Part shown: positions 51,699-60,758 of the stretch, in pieces | How positions within the stretch are numbered: the first letter of the stretch is position 1 | How the letters are laid out: each line of letters begins with the position of its first letter | Assembly (NCBI RefSeq): GCF_024138125.1 | Contig: NZ_CP099993.1 | Span: 2,542,001-2,606,000, forward strand | Reading direction: 5' to 3' | DNA length: 64,000 bases | Source: Halorussus salilacus | GTDB lineage: Archaea; Halobacteriota; Halobacteria; Halobacteriales; Haladaptataceae | The notes under the pieces: model-generated | Seen by the model: only the letters and a program-made list of their open reading frames with translations | Database searches by the model: none | Told to the model about the DNA's origin: nothing | Made by a program: the position numbers and the translations under genes

Positions 51699-52142
51699 CT
51701 ACTCCTCCAGCACGCGGGCGTCGTGGGCGGCGTTCCGGAGGGCGTCCGACCGGCCGTGTTCGCCGGGCGCGATGGCGACCGTTCGCACCCCGGTCCGGGC
51801 GGCCTTCTCGATGACCGGCTTGAAGTCGGTGTCCCGGGACGCGACCGCGAGCACGTCGAGGCCCTCGGTGAGCGCGAACTCGGTGGCGTCGACCGCGAGT
51901 TTCACGTCCACGTCGCCGCTGGTGACGACGACCTCGAAGCCGCGTGCCTCGGCCGCCTGAATCAACCCCGGGGTCGCGTGCTCGTCGAGGTAGAGGCGGG
52001 CGGTCACCAGGTGGCCCAGTTCGTCGGCGGCCGCGCGCACGTCGTCTAAGTCCACGTCGAACTCCTCGCGGAGGACGTTCGGACCGTCGACGAACAGCGC
52101 GACGGTCGGCTCCTCCGAGAAGAGCGAGCGCAACGGTTGCAT
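51699..52142 (-). CDS. NYN-domain protein (TIGR00288-like)
   Basis: A 147-aa cytoplasmic protein of the NYN (PIN-like) nuclease fold. Acidic residues are in ALFVDGPNVLREEFDVDLDD, SGDVDVKLAVDATEFALTEG and AVASRDTDFKPVIEKA, the three canonical positions. Such archaeal NYN proteins are thought to be RNases, possibly in rRNA or tRNA processing. ATG 52142 gives MQPLRSLFSEEPTVAL. Convergent with the DUF8009-like gene, with stops touching. Confidence 0.82.
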   Translation of the reverse strand: MQPLRSLFSEEPTVALFVDGPNVLREEFDVDLDDVRAAADELGHLVTARLYLDEHATPGLIQAAEARGFEVVVTSGDVDVKLAVDATEFALTEGLDVLAVASRDTDFKPVIEKAARTGVRTVAIAPGEHGRSDALRNAAHDARVLEE

Positions 52143-52300
52143 ACCCGCCGATAGCCCATCTCGGGGTATAGCGGTGGCGGTCCGGGGACGACGTTGATTG
52201 TGCTCGCGAGCTACCTTGGGGTTTCTCTCGTGAGAGGTAATTACCCACATATGCTACGAGTAATCATAGCTATCTAACAATTTATTCCGAGAAGATTAAA

Positions 52301-52311
52301 GCTTAAATAAC
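52301..52311 (+). promoter_or_regulatory. TATA box of halolysin gene
   Basis: gcttaaataac at 52301-52311 within an A/T-rich stretch lies about 31 bases before the ATG, giving a transcript start of about 52333 and a leader of a few bases at most. Confidence 0.7.
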
Positions 52312-52336
52312 ACCGTCCCTATGTAGGATTCGTAGC

Positions 52337-53938
52337 ATGACAGACAACAGCAATCCACGGTTCAACCGCCGTGACTTCATGAAGGCGACGGGTGTGGCCG
52401 GTGCGACGGCCGCGCTCGGTGGAATCACTGCAGCGACTCCCGGGCGCGAACCCGGTGCGAAGGAGAACGAGGTCCTCGTCGGTGTCTCCGCCGGTCAGGG
52501 TGACATCGAGAAGAAGGTCGCCCAGCACGTCCCCGGCGACGCCGAGGTCGTTCACAAGAACGAGAACCTCCGCTACGTCGCGGTCCGGTTCCCCGAGCAG
52601 GCCGCCGACGTGGCCCAGAAGAACTTCATCGAGGCCGTCACGAAGAAGGACGGCATCAAGTACGCCGAGGTCAACGAGACGCTCGAAGCCCAGTACGAGC
52701 CGAGCGACCCCGATTTCGGCGACCAGTACGCGCCCCAGCAGGTCGAGTCCGACGCCGCGTGGGACACCACGCTCGGTGACTCCAACGTCACCATCGCCGT
52801 GGTCGACACCGGTGCGCAGTACGACCACCCCGACCTCGAAGCCAACTTCAAGTCCGACCCCGGCCGCGACTTCGTCGACAGCGACGACGACCCGGCCCCG
52901 GACGCGCCCAACGACGAGTACCACGGTACCCACGTCGCTGGCTGTGCCGCGGCGGTCGTCGACAACGACACCGGCGTCGCGGGCCAGGGTAACTCCTCGC
53001 TCATCAACGGCCGCGCGCTCGACGAGGACGGTGGCGGTTCCACGGCCGACATCGCCGACGCCGTCGAGTGGGCCGCAGACGAGGGCGCAGACGTCATCAA
53101 CCTCTCGCTCGGTGGCGGCGGTTACACCGACACGATGAAGAACGCGGTCAGCTACGCGACCGACAACGGCGCGCTCGTCATCGCGGCCGCGGGCAACGAC
53201 GGTCAGAACTCCGTCTCCTACCCCGCTGCCTACGATGAGGTTGTCGCCGTCTCCGCAGTCGACGACAGCGAGAGCCTCGCCAGCTTCTCGAACTACGGTA
53301 GCGAGATCGAACTCGCCGCACCCGGCGTCGACGTGCTCTCGACCACGACCGAGGAGCGCGGTAGCTACGAAGAGCTGTCGGGCACCTCGATGGCATGCCC
53401 GGTCGCGTCCGGCGTCGCCGGTCTGACGCTCGCCCAGCACGACATCTCGAACTCCGAGCTCCGCACCCACCTCAAGGACACCGCCACGGACATCGGCCTG
53501 TCCGAGGACGAGCAGGGTGCCGGTCAGGTCAACGCCTACAACGCGGTCACCACCGAGCCCGGTGACGGCGGCGGCGACGACCCCGACGACCCCGACGACC
53601 CCGACGACCCCGACGACGACGAGACTTCGGAGACCGTCAGCGACTCGCTCAGTAGCTACTACGACTCCGACTGCTGGAACTGGACGTGGGAGTACGACTC
53701 CCCGAGCAGCATCGAGGTCGTCCTCGACGGTCCGTCGGACGCCGACTTCGACCTCTACGTCAACGAGGGTAGCGGCTCGTGCCCGACCACGAGCGACTAC
53801 GACTACCGGTCGTACAGTCCCGACAGCCAGGAGACCATCACCATCGAGGACCCCGACACCTCGGAGGACCTCGAGATCCTCGTGGACTCCTACAGCGGCT
53901 CGGGCGACTACGACCTGACGATGACCGAGACCAACTAA
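52337..53938 (+). CDS. hly: Halolysin-type S8 serine peptidase
   Basis: A secreted subtilisin of 533 aa. Tat motif (NRRDFMKATG, residues 10-19) indicates export folded. A propeptide of about 85 residues (inhibitor-like, NEVLVGVSAGQGDIEKKVAQ) is followed by the catalytic domain with Asp157 (AVVDTGAQYDHPDL), His196 (YHGTHVAGC), Ser351 (SGTSMACPVASG) and oxyanion Asn287 (AAAGND). The C-terminal pre-peptidase-type beta domain is joined by a repetitive Asp/Pro linker (DDPDDPDDPDD). Salt-dependent extracellular proteolysis is expected. Strong promoter suggests stationary-phase or starvation expression, known for halolysins but not shown here. Confidence 0.94.
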   Translation: MTDNSNPRFNRRDFMKATGVAGATAALGGITAATPGREPGAKENEVLVGVSAGQGDIEKKVAQHVPGDAEVVHKNENLRYVAVRFPEQAADVAQKNFIEAVTKKDGIKYAEVNETLEAQYEPSDPDFGDQYAPQQVESDAAWDTTLGDSNVTIAVVDTGAQYDHPDLEANFKSDPGRDFVDSDDDPAPDAPNDEYHGTHVAGCAAAVVDNDTGVAGQGNSSLINGRALDEDGGGSTADIADAVEWAADEGADVINLSLGGGGYTDTMKNAVSYATDNGALVIAAAGNDGQNSVSYPAAYDEVVAVSAVDDSESLASFSNYGSEIELAAPGVDVLSTTTEERGSYEELSGTSMACPVASGVAGLTLAQHDISNSELRTHLKDTATDIGLSEDEQGAGQVNAYNAVTTEPGDGGGDDPDDPDDPDDPDDDETSETVSDSLSSYYDSDCWNWTWEYDSPSSIEVVLDGPSDADFDLYVNEGSGSCPTTSDYDYRSYSPDSQETITIEDPDTSEDLEILVDSYSGSGDYDLTMTETN

Positions 53939-54070
53939 GCCGACCGCTTCATCCGTCTTTTCTTTCGCGTTCGTTCGACCAGCCGCGGCGCTCGCGGTGA
54001 AGGTTCAAGTACGAAAGCGACCCCAACTCGGGACGACCGGCGCGCCGAACGCACCTGCCGGTCCGATACC

Positions 54071-54328
54071 ATGAGTACCTGTCACAACTGCGGTCACGCC
54101 GGTACGTTCGTACTGCTCGTCGAGTTCGCCCTCGCGGTTCGAGACGGCTCGCCGAATCCCGACTCGACCGACTCCGACCGCCCGGACCGCGGCGATTCCA
54201 CTCATGCGGGTCGCTCGACCCGCCGGGAGTGGTCGCTTTCGGTTCAGTGTCCGGCCTGCGACAGCACCGACGTGGGCGTCGCGGCCACCGACCTACTGGC
54301 GGGTCAGGGGTCGAGCACTACGTCGTAG
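54071..54328 (+). CDS. Small zinc-ribbon protein
   Basis: An 85-aa protein. The N-terminal CHNCGHAGTF and C-terminal CPACDSTDVG form two CxxC pairs consistent with one zinc ribbon; the middle is low-complexity Asp/Ser/Arg-rich. It resembles haloarchaeal proteins such as DUF7837-type zinc ribbons. Its 3' end overlaps the convergent 54304 gene by 25 bases. Function unknown. Confidence 0.65.
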   Translation: MSTCHNCGHAGTFVLLVEFALAVRDGSPNPDSTDSDRPDRGDSTHAGRSTRREWSLSVQCPACDSTDVGVAATDLLAGQGSSTTS

Positions 54329-54759
54329 CGGTCGTCGACCGCCCCGTCACTCTCGGCCGACCAGACGACCAGCGGCGCGTCGGCCTCGCGCGCGGCGGCC
54401 GACAGCCGACGTTCCAGCAGGTCGACCACGCCGACCGACCACCACGAGGTAATCTGCTCGCGCGCGCACAGCCACACCGCCGACGGTCGTCGTTCGTCTA
54501 TCAGCCCCGCCGCGCAGTCGGCCGCCGCGCGAGCGTCGGCCCCGTCGTATCGCCGGACCGCCCTGCCGCCCTCGGTCGCGGCGGTGACGTACAGCGACCC
54601 CTCGGGACGGTCGACGCCCAGCGACGCGACGACGCCGGGTTCGACCGTGACGGTGTCGGGCGGTTTCGGCGGTGCCGTCGCGCCGCGGACGAGCGCGGTC
54701 TGCCCGCCGGTTCCGTGCAATCGCCTCGACAGTTGTTTCAGGGCGAGTCCGGACTTCAT
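54304..54759 (-). CDS. Haloarchaeal conserved hypothetical, divergent from AbrB regulator
   Basis: A 151-aa protein starting at ATG 54759 (MKSGLALKQLSRRLHGTGGQ). The middle contains a beta-rich segment (DTVTVEPGVVASLGVDR, GSLYVTAATEGGRAVRRY) and the C-terminus SAVWLCAREQITSWWSVGVV resembles strands of a small Rossmann-like or PIN-like fold, but no family is recognised. Its promoter contains a 17-bp box (54763-54779) shared with the divergent AbrB gene, so it is probably controlled by that regulator. Function unknown. Confidence 0.55.
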   Translation of the reverse strand: MKSGLALKQLSRRLHGTGGQTALVRGATAPPKPPDTVTVEPGVVASLGVDRPEGSLYVTAATEGGRAVRRYDGADARAAADCAAGLIDERRPSAVWLCAREQITSWWSVGVVDLLERRLSAAAREADAPLVVWSAESDGAVDDRYDVVLDP

Positions 54760-54762
54760 TGA

Positions 54763-54779
54763 CTAAATAGTCGAAGTAG
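54763..54779. promoter_or_regulatory. Putative operator box A (17 bp)
   Basis: ctaaatagtcgaagtag differs from box B (54945-54961) at two positions. On the minus strand it lies between a TATA-like ttatgta (about 54787-54793) and the start codon at 54759, the usual place for a repressor site. A further half-site, tagtcgaa, follows at about 54777-54784. Confidence 0.6.
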
Positions 54780-54944
54780 TCGAAAGTACATAACGGTGTC
54801 GGTGACCGCATCGGTCACCACTCGACTTCGGGGCGTGACCGGCCCGACGTTCGGCGACCGGTGACTATCTGTGGTTCGCGCCAAATAACCATCATAAAAC
54901 TGAGAATTATACCGGCAAATCTTAGTCTATTTAGGATTTAAACG

Positions 54945-54961
54945 CTATATAGTCGAAATAG
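54945..54961. promoter_or_regulatory. Putative operator box B (17 bp)
   Basis: ctatatagtcgaaatag lies just downstream of a TATA-like gatttaaac at about 54934-54942 and before the presumed start of the AbrB-gene transcript. Same sequence and orientation as box A with two changes. Confidence 0.6.
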
Positions 54962-55002
54962 CTAAGAGTCCCTAATAGTACCGTTACCCAAGACGCCAGT
55001 AG

Positions 55003-55179
55003 ATGAGCGACGATACCGAAGAGAAGATACTCGGCACGACGACAGTGACCCAGCGATGGCGAATCAGCCTCATCAAAGCCGTCCGCGAGGAGTTCGCCGA
55101 CGACGGCATGGACGTAGAGGAGGGCGACCGCCTGGTCTACAAGCTGCGCGACGGCGAGATCGTCGTCGAGCCCGCCTGA
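55003..55179 (+). CDS. AbrB/SpoVT-family DNA-binding protein (58 aa)
   Basis: ATG 55003 to TGA 55179 encodes 58 residues (MSDDTEEKILGTTTVTQRWR). The pattern TTTVTQRWRISLIKAVREEF through EEGDRLVYKLRDGEIVVEPA fits the swapped-hairpin AbrB fold of archaeal transition-state-like regulators. It is divergent from the 54304 gene, and both promoters carry the same 17-bp box, so it probably represses itself and that gene. Too short for many gene callers; I am confident it is coding. Confidence 0.75.
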   Translation: MSDDTEEKILGTTTVTQRWRISLIKAVREEFADDGMDVEEGDRLVYKLRDGEIVVEPA

Positions 55180-55263
55180 GAAGGGGCCGACGACCGCGAC
55201 CGCCACTCGCCTCTCGCCTCCGGAAGACAAACCATTACGTGCCGGGCGTCCGAACGTGGCGGT

Positions 55264-56361
55264 ATGAGCCTTCGGAAGCCGCCACTGCGCGACGTCCACG
55301 ACGCGCGCGGTGCGACGTTCACGGAGTTCGGCGGGTGGGAGATGCCCGTCGAGTTCGACTCGATTCAGGACGAACACCGCGCGGTCCGCGAGGAGGCGGG
55401 CGTCTTCGACGTCTCCCACATGGGCGAGATCGAGGTTGGCGGCTCGGACGCCGAGACCCTGATGCAACGGCTCACCACCAACGACGTGACGAACCTCGAC
55501 GCCGGGGACTCCCAGTACGCGATGATAACCGACGACGAGGGGACGATTCTGGACGACACGGTCGTCTACCGACTCCCCGAGAGCGAGGACTCGGCGTTCC
55601 TCTTCGTCCCGAACGCGGGCCACGACGAGCAGATGTACGACCGGTGGGTCGACCACCGCGACGAGTGGGACCTCGACGCAACCGTCTCGAACGTCACGGA
55701 CGACTACGCCATGTTCGCGGTTCAGGGGCCCGACGCCGTCGACCTCGTCGCCGACGCGACCGAGGAGTCGCTCGGTGACCTCTCGAAGTTCGAGGCCAAG
55801 TACGCCACGGTCGCGGGCGTCCGTTGCTGGGTCGCGCGCACCGGATACACCGGCGAGGACGGCTTCGAACTCCTGCTCGACGCCGACGAGGCCGAGACGG
55901 TCTGGGAGGCGCTCGACTGCCAGCCCTGCGGGCTCGGCTCCCGGGACACCCTCCGGATGGAGATGGGGTTTCTGCTCTCCGGGCAGGACTTCGACCCCGA
56001 GGAGGACCCCCGGGACCCCTACGAGGCGGGCGTCGGGTTCACCGTGAAGCTCGACACCGAGTTCGTCGGCCGGGACGCCCTCGAACGCGTCAAGGAGGAG
56101 GGCGTCGAGGAGGAGTTCGTCGGCATCAAGCTCGTGGACCGCGGCATCGCGCGCCACGGCTACGAGGTGACCGACCGCGAGGGCGAGGTCATCGGCGAGG
56201 TCACCAGCGGGACGATGAGCCCCACCCTGAACGAACCCATCGCGCTGGGGTACGTCCCGACCGAGTTCGCCGACGCCGACACCCGGGTCGGCGTCCGGGT
56301 TCGCGGCGAGTCCAAAAAGGCAAAGATAGCGACCGTCCCATTCCTGAGTGAGAAACGATGA
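55264..56361 (+). CDS. gcvT: Aminomethyltransferase (glycine cleavage T protein)
   Basis: GcvT takes the aminomethyl group from lipoyl-GcvH to tetrahydrofolate, releasing ammonia. The 365-aa protein has N-terminal [20 protein letters not shown], folate and catalytic regions ([34 protein letters not shown]), and C-terminal [20 protein letters not shown]. It is the first gene of gcvT-gcvH-gcvPA-gcvPB. The stop overlaps the gcvH start (ATGA). ATG 55264 is preceded by a short spacer after the AbrB gene. Confidence 0.96.
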   Translation: MSLRKPPLRDVHDARGATFTEFGGWEMPVEFDSIQDEHRAVREEAGVFDVSHMGEIEVGGSDAETLMQRLTTNDVTNLDAGDSQYAMITDDEGTILDDTVVYRLPESEDSAFLFVPNAGHDEQMYDRWVDHRDEWDLDATVSNVTDDYAMFAVQGPDAVDLVADATEESLGDLSKFEAKYATVAGVRCWVARTGYTGEDGFELLLDADEAETVWEALDCQPCGLGSRDTLRMEMGFLLSGQDFDPEEDPRDPYEAGVGFTVKLDTEFVGRDALERVKEEGVEEEFVGIKLVDRGIARHGYEVTDREGEVIGEVTSGTMSPTLNEPIALGYVPTEFADADTRVGVRVRGESKKAKIATVPFLSEKR

Positions 56362-56735
56362 GTTTCGATGTACCCGACGACCGGAAGTACCTGGAATCGC
56401 ACGAGTGGGTCGAGGACGGCGACGGGCCCGTCAAGATCGGCATCTCCGACTTCGCGCAGGACGAACTCGGCGACGTGGTGTTCGTCGAACTCCCCGGCGA
56501 GGGCGACGACCTCGCGGCGGGCGAGGAGTTCGGCGTGGTCGAGTCGATTAAGGCGGTCTCGGACCTCTACTCGCCGGTGAGCGGCGAGGTGGTCGCGGTC
56601 AACGACGCGCTCGAATCCCAGCCCGAACTCGTCAACGACGACCCGTTCGGCGACGGGTGGATGATAGAGGTCGAAGTGTCCGAGGAGAACGGCGACCTCC
56701 TGTCGGCCGACGACTACCGCGAGCAGATAGAGTAG
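56358..56735 (+). CDS. gcvH: Glycine cleavage system H protein
   Basis: GcvH carries intermediates on lipoate. The 125-aa protein has the lipoyl-lysine Lys65 in [19 protein letters not shown] and the typical [20 protein letters not shown] start. ATGA overlap with gcvT. It is followed by a small reading frame and palindrome, then gcvPA. Confidence 0.97.
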   Translation: MSFDVPDDRKYLESHEWVEDGDGPVKIGISDFAQDELGDVVFVELPGEGDDLAAGEEFGVVESIKAVSDLYSPVSGEVVAVNDALESQPELVNDDPFGDGWMIEVEVSEENGDLLSADDYREQIE

Positions 56736-56793
56736 CGTCTCCGAACGCCAGCAATTTCGAAACGTTCAGCCTTCTCCGGTAGTCGCATCCGTC

Positions 56794-56937
56794 ATGGTCC
56801 TCAGCCTCGCCGCGTACGTCTACGCTTCGGTCACGACCGACGGCAACGAGTTCGACGAGGGGTTCGACTTCGTGCTGTTCCTGGCCGACGTGTTCACCGC
56901 GTCGGCGCTCGTCCCGGACGCGCCGTTCGTCTCGTGA
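56794..56937 (+). CDS. Small ORF between gcvH and gcvPA (47 aa)
   Basis: ATG 56794 opens a frame of 47 residues (MVLSLAAYVYASVTTDGNEF) ending TGA 56935-56937, inside a perfect 34-bp palindrome (56934-56967). The peptide is moderately hydrophobic at the start and acidic in the middle, with no known motif. It may be a small accessory protein of the gcv operon or an untranslated spacer; I include it because its composition and position are plausible. Confidence 0.4.
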   Translation: MVLSLAAYVYASVTTDGNEFDEGFDFVLFLADVFTASALVPDAPFVS

Positions 56938-56967
56938 CCGGGTCGCGGCGCGCCGCGACCCGGTCAC
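56934..56967 (+). repeat. Perfect 34-bp palindrome within gcv operon
   Basis: The halves 56934-56950 and 56951-56967 are exactly self-complementary. It contains the stop of the small ORF and lies 70 bases before gcvPA, so it could terminate or process the transcript between gcvTH and gcvPAPB, or be an element of the palindrome class seen elsewhere. Confidence 0.9.
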
Positions 56968-57037
56968 GGGTGCGTTCCCCGGCGAGCGCGACCGGATACC
57001 ACCCTCTTAAAACGATTCGCTCCGTAGCCCCGTCCAC

Positions 57038-58372
57038 ATGAGCGGACGAAACGAGAGGGGAAGTCCGTACGCCCCCCACACCGACGCCGAGACCGAAGCG
57101 ATGCTATCGGCCGTCGGCGTCGGGGGCGTCGACGACCTCTTCGACATCCCGGAGTCGGTCGCGTTCGACGGCGAGTTCGGCATCGAGTCGAGAGGCGAAC
57201 GCGAGGCCGAGCGCCACGTCGGGAGCCTGCTGGCGCGCAACGACGACCACACGGAGTTCCTCGGCCGCGGCCACTACGCCCACTACGTCCCGTCGCTGGT
57301 CGACCACATCTCCCAGCGCTCGGAGTTCCTGACCTCCTACACCCAGTACCAGCCCGAGATCACGCAGGGGTTCCTGCAGGCGCTGTTCGAGTACCAGTCG
57401 ATGCTCGTGGAGCTGACGGGGCTCGAAATAGTCAACGCCTCGATGTACGACCACGCGACCGCGCTCGCGGAGGCGGCCCTGCTCGCGGCGCGCGTGCGAG
57501 CGGTCGACGGCGACCGGGTGTTGGTGCCCGAGTACCTCCTCGACCGACGCCGGGACGTGCTGGAGAACTACACCGACGGCGCGGGCCTCTCGGTCGAGAC
57601 CTACGGCACCGACGACGCCAACGTCGACCCCGACGCGCTCGCCGACGCCATCGACGACGAGGTCGCGATGGTGTACGCCGAGAGCCCGACCACGCGCGGC
57701 ACCGTCGAGGAGCACCTCGACGCGGTCGGCGACCTCGCCGACGACCACGGCGCGCTGTTCTGCCTCGGGTCGGACCCGGTCGCGCTCTCGGTACTCCAGG
57801 AACCCGCGTCGGTCGGTGCCGACGTGGTGGTGGGCGACGCCGCCGCGCTCGGCCTGCCGACGGCGTACGGCATGGGACTCGGGCTGTTCGCCTGCCGGGA
57901 GGACTTCGTCCGACAGGTACCCGGACGATTGGTGGGGGCCAGCGAAGACGACGCCGAACGCCGCGCGTACACCCTCACCCTCCAGACCCGCGAACAGCAC
58001 ATCCGCCGCGAGCGCGCGACGAGCAACATCTGCACGAATCAGGCGTGGGTCGCGCTCCGGACCGCCATCCACGCGGCCTACCTCGGTCCCGGCGGCCTCG
58101 TGGACCTCGCCAACGACTGCGTGGGACTCGCGGCCGACCTCGCCGACCGCCTCGATTCCATCACGGGCGTTCGGGCTCCGGTCCACGACCGCCACCACTT
58201 CCGGGAGTTCGTGGCCCACACAGACCAGCCAGCCCGAGCGGTCGCCGAGGACCTCGAAGCCGAGGGGTTCGCGGTCCACGCGGTCGGCGAACACGAGGTG
58301 CAGGTCTGCATCACGGACGCGAACGAGCACGCCGCCGACGAGTTCGTCGCGGCGTTCGAGGAGGTGGCCTGA
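57038..58372 (+). CDS. gcvPA: Glycine dehydrogenase (decarboxylating) subunit 1
   Basis: The A part of the P protein; with GcvPB it decarboxylates glycine with PLP. 444 aa, the standard length. Conserved features include [60 protein letters not shown] and [20 protein letters not shown]. It ends with TGA immediately before gcvPB ATG. A TATA-like cttaaaacg lies at about 57006-57014, so a secondary promoter is possible. Confidence 0.95.
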   Translation: MSGRNERGSPYAPHTDAETEAMLSAVGVGGVDDLFDIPESVAFDGEFGIESRGEREAERHVGSLLARNDDHTEFLGRGHYAHYVPSLVDHISQRSEFLTSYTQYQPEITQGFLQALFEYQSMLVELTGLEIVNASMYDHATALAEAALLAARVRAVDGDRVLVPEYLLDRRRDVLENYTDGAGLSVETYGTDDANVDPDALADAIDDEVAMVYAESPTTRGTVEEHLDAVGDLADDHGALFCLGSDPVALSVLQEPASVGADVVVGDAAALGLPTAYGMGLGLFACREDFVRQVPGRLVGASEDDAERRAYTLTLQTREQHIRRERATSNICTNQAWVALRTAIHAAYLGPGGLVDLANDCVGLAADLADRLDSITGVRAPVHDRHHFREFVAHTDQPARAVAEDLEAEGFAVHAVGEHEVQVCITDANEHAADEFVAAFEEVA

Positions 58373-59836
58373 ATGAAGTACGATCAAGCCCGCTGGACCC
58401 ACGACGCCGACGGCGACCGCGACTCGACCGACGACCAATACGAACCGCTCCTCTCGGAGAAGAACACCGAGGAGGTCGCGGTCGACTCGGCCCTGCCCGA
58501 GGACCTCACGCGCGACAGCATCGAACTCCCCGACCTCTCGGAGCCCGAGCTCGCGCGCCACTACACCCGACTCAGCCAGATGAACTACGGCGTGGACTCG
58601 GGACCGTACCCCCTCGGGAGCTGTACGATGAAGTACAACCCCAAGTTCACCGAGGACGTGGCCGCGCTCCCGAGCGCGGCGGTCCACCCCGACCGCTCGG
58701 ACCGGAGCGTTCAGGGCACCCTCGCGCTGATGGCTGGCCTGCAGGACTACCTCGCTCGAATCGGCGGGATGGACGCGGTGAGCCTCCAGCCCCCCGCGGG
58801 CGCGGCCGGAGAGTTCACCGGCATCCTCGTCGCGAAGGCGTTCCACGAGGCCAACGGCGAGGGCGAGACGCGCGACGAGATCATCGTCCCCGACAGCGCC
58901 CACGGCACCAACTTCGCCAGCGCCGCGCTCGCGGGCTACGAGGTGGTCGAACTCCCCTCGGGCGAGGACGGCCGCGTCGATCTGGAGGCCCTCGAAGCGG
59001 CCGCGAGCGACCGGACCGCCCTCTTCATGCTCACCAACCCCAACACGCTCGGACTGTTCGAGCGCGACATCGAGGAGGTCGCCGACATCGTCCACGACGC
59101 GGGCGGCCTGCTCTATTACGACGGCGCGAACCTCAACGCCCTGCTCGGGCAGGCCCGGCCGGGCGACATGGGCTTCGACATCATGCACTACAACGTCCAC
59201 AAGACGTTCGCCACGCCCCACGGCGGCGGCGGCCCCGGGGCCGGACCGGTCGGCGTGGTCTCGGACCTCGCGGAGTTCCTGCCCGCACCGCGAGTCCGCG
59301 AAGTCGAGGCGAGCGACGGCGAGAAGGGCTACGAGCGCTTCGACCCCGAGAACAGCGTCGGGAAGGTCCACGGCTTCGAGGGCAACTGGCTCGTCCTCGT
59401 GAAGACCTACGCCTACATCGCGCGCCTCGGCGACGAGGGACTCCGTGACGCCTCCGCGAAGGCGGTGTTGAACGCCAACTACCTGGCCTCCCAGATAGGC
59501 TACGACATCCCGTTCGGCCCGTTCCACCACGAGTTCGTCGCCAGCGCGGGCGACCAGGACGCCGCCGACGTCGCCAAGCGGATGCTCGACTACGGCGTCC
59601 ACCCGCCGACGACCAAGTGGCCCGAGATCGTCCCGGAGGCGCTGATGACCGAGCCGACCGAAATCGAGAGCAAGGAGACGCTCGACCAGCTCGCCGACGC
59701 CTTCGACGCGGTCGCCGACGAGGACGACGAGACGCTCGAAGCCGCGCCGAACCGGACCACCGCCCGGCGCATCGACCAGACCAGCGCCGCGCGCAACCTC
59801 CGGCTGTCGTGGCAGGCGCTCGACGCCGAGGACTGA
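58373..59836 (+). CDS. gcvPB: Glycine dehydrogenase (decarboxylating) subunit 2
   Basis: The B part carries PLP bound to Lys277 in NVHKTFATPHGGGGPGAG. The 487-aa protein has MNYGVDSGPYPLGSCTMKYN, LQPPAGAAGEFTGILVAKAF and DSAHGTNFASAALAGY. With gcvPA it forms the P-protein heterodimer found in archaea and many bacteria. ATG 58373 immediately follows the gcvPA stop. Confidence 0.96.
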   Translation: MKYDQARWTHDADGDRDSTDDQYEPLLSEKNTEEVAVDSALPEDLTRDSIELPDLSEPELARHYTRLSQMNYGVDSGPYPLGSCTMKYNPKFTEDVAALPSAAVHPDRSDRSVQGTLALMAGLQDYLARIGGMDAVSLQPPAGAAGEFTGILVAKAFHEANGEGETRDEIIVPDSAHGTNFASAALAGYEVVELPSGEDGRVDLEALEAAASDRTALFMLTNPNTLGLFERDIEEVADIVHDAGGLLYYDGANLNALLGQARPGDMGFDIMHYNVHKTFATPHGGGGPGAGPVGVVSDLAEFLPAPRVREVEASDGEKGYERFDPENSVGKVHGFEGNWLVLVKTYAYIARLGDEGLRDASAKAVLNANYLASQIGYDIPFGPFHHEFVASAGDQDAADVAKRMLDYGVHPPTTKWPEIVPEALMTEPTEIESKETLDQLADAFDAVADEDDETLEAAPNRTTARRIDQTSAARNLRLSWQALDAED

Positions 59837-59900
59837 TTCGCGCCGCCGGAGCCTACGTATCGGAAAATTTATTATTCGCTCGCGCGTCGGCTACCGGTCC

Positions 59901-60758
59901 ATGCGCGAACTTCCCCTCGACGACCTCCCGAAGCACTCGCCGTGGTCCGCCCGCCTGCTCGGACTCGACGACTGGGACGGTGAGAGCTACGGCGGCACCG
60001 GCGTCTCGTGGTACGACGGGGCCTACGGGGGCCTGCTCGAACTCGCGAGCGAGAACCCCGAGTTCGACTTCCGCGATGTGAAGCGCTCGGCTCACCACCA
60101 CACGCAGGAGAGCCCGGTCGCCATCTCCGAGCGAGAGTCGCTCTACCTCGCCGACATCGACGAGAAACTGGACCGTCAGGAGGCCGCGCTCGTCGCCGCC
60201 TTCGACGGTGTGTTATCCGGTGAGGAGACGGTGGTCGCGCTCGGATGCGGGTGGGGACACGAACTCGGCGTCCTCGCCGACGCCTACCCCGACTGCGAGT
60301 TCGTCGGTGGTGAACCCTCCGAGAACGGCGTGGCGCTGGCCCGCGAACTGTTCGGCGACCGCGACCGGATTCGGGTCGAACCCTTCGACTTCCGCGAGGA
60401 CTCGTGGGAGATACTCGACTGCGACGACTTCGGAGTCGCCGACTCCGAAGTCGTCGTCTTCACGCAGGGGTCGCTGACCGCGCTCCCGAGCGCCCGCGAG
60501 GTCGTCACCGAGACGCTGGTCGACCACCTCGACCGGGTTCGGGAGGGCGTCCACCTCGAACATGTGTTCGAACTCAATCCGGAGGACACCCTCCTCGGGC
60601 AACTCCGGCGGAGCTACATCCGCGAGCGGGGGTACAACGACGACCTGCTCGCGTCGCTGCGGGACGCCGACGCCATCGACGTGACCGAGACGACCTACGA
60701 CGTGGTCGGCGGGAACCCGCTCCACCCGCTCTCGGAAGTGCACTGGCGACCGGCCTGA
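59901..60758 (+). CDS. SAM-dependent methyltransferase-like protein
   Basis: A 285-aa cytoplasmic protein with a clear Rossmann motif I (VVALGCGWGHELGVLADAYP) and following FVGGEPSENGVALARELFGD, like SAM-binding enzymes. The rest is not assigned to a family; the N-terminal SPWSARLLGLDDWDGESYGG and C-terminal QLRRSYIRERGYNDDLLASL appear haloarchaea-specific. A perfect 16-bp inverted repeat lies in frame in its centre (60422-60456), encoding an acidic loop. TATA-like aaaatttatta stands about 31 bases before the start. Confidence 0.6.
   Translation: MRELPLDDLPKHSPWSARLLGLDDWDGESYGGTGVSWYDGAYGGLLELASENPEFDFRDVKRSAHHHTQESPVAISERESLYLADIDEKLDRQEAALVAAFDGVLSGEETVVALGCGWGHELGVLADAYPDCEFVGGEPSENGVALARELFGDRDRIRVEPFDFREDSWEILDCDDFGVADSEVVVFTQGSLTALPSAREVVTETLVDHLDRVREGVHLEHVFELNPEDTLLGQLRRSYIRERGYNDDLLASLRDADAIDVTETTYDVVGGNPLHPLSEVHWRPA
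60422..60456. repeat. In-frame perfect 16-bp inverted repeat
   Basis: The arms 60422-60437 and 60441-60456 flank gcc, inside the methyltransferase-like gene; reading frame is kept. Same structural class as the intergenic hairpins. Confidence 0.85.

Noticed and set aside
55180-55263. Glycine riboswitch before gcvT
   Set aside because: The spacer is only 84 bases and shows no tandem aptamer pattern; glycine riboswitches are not expected here.
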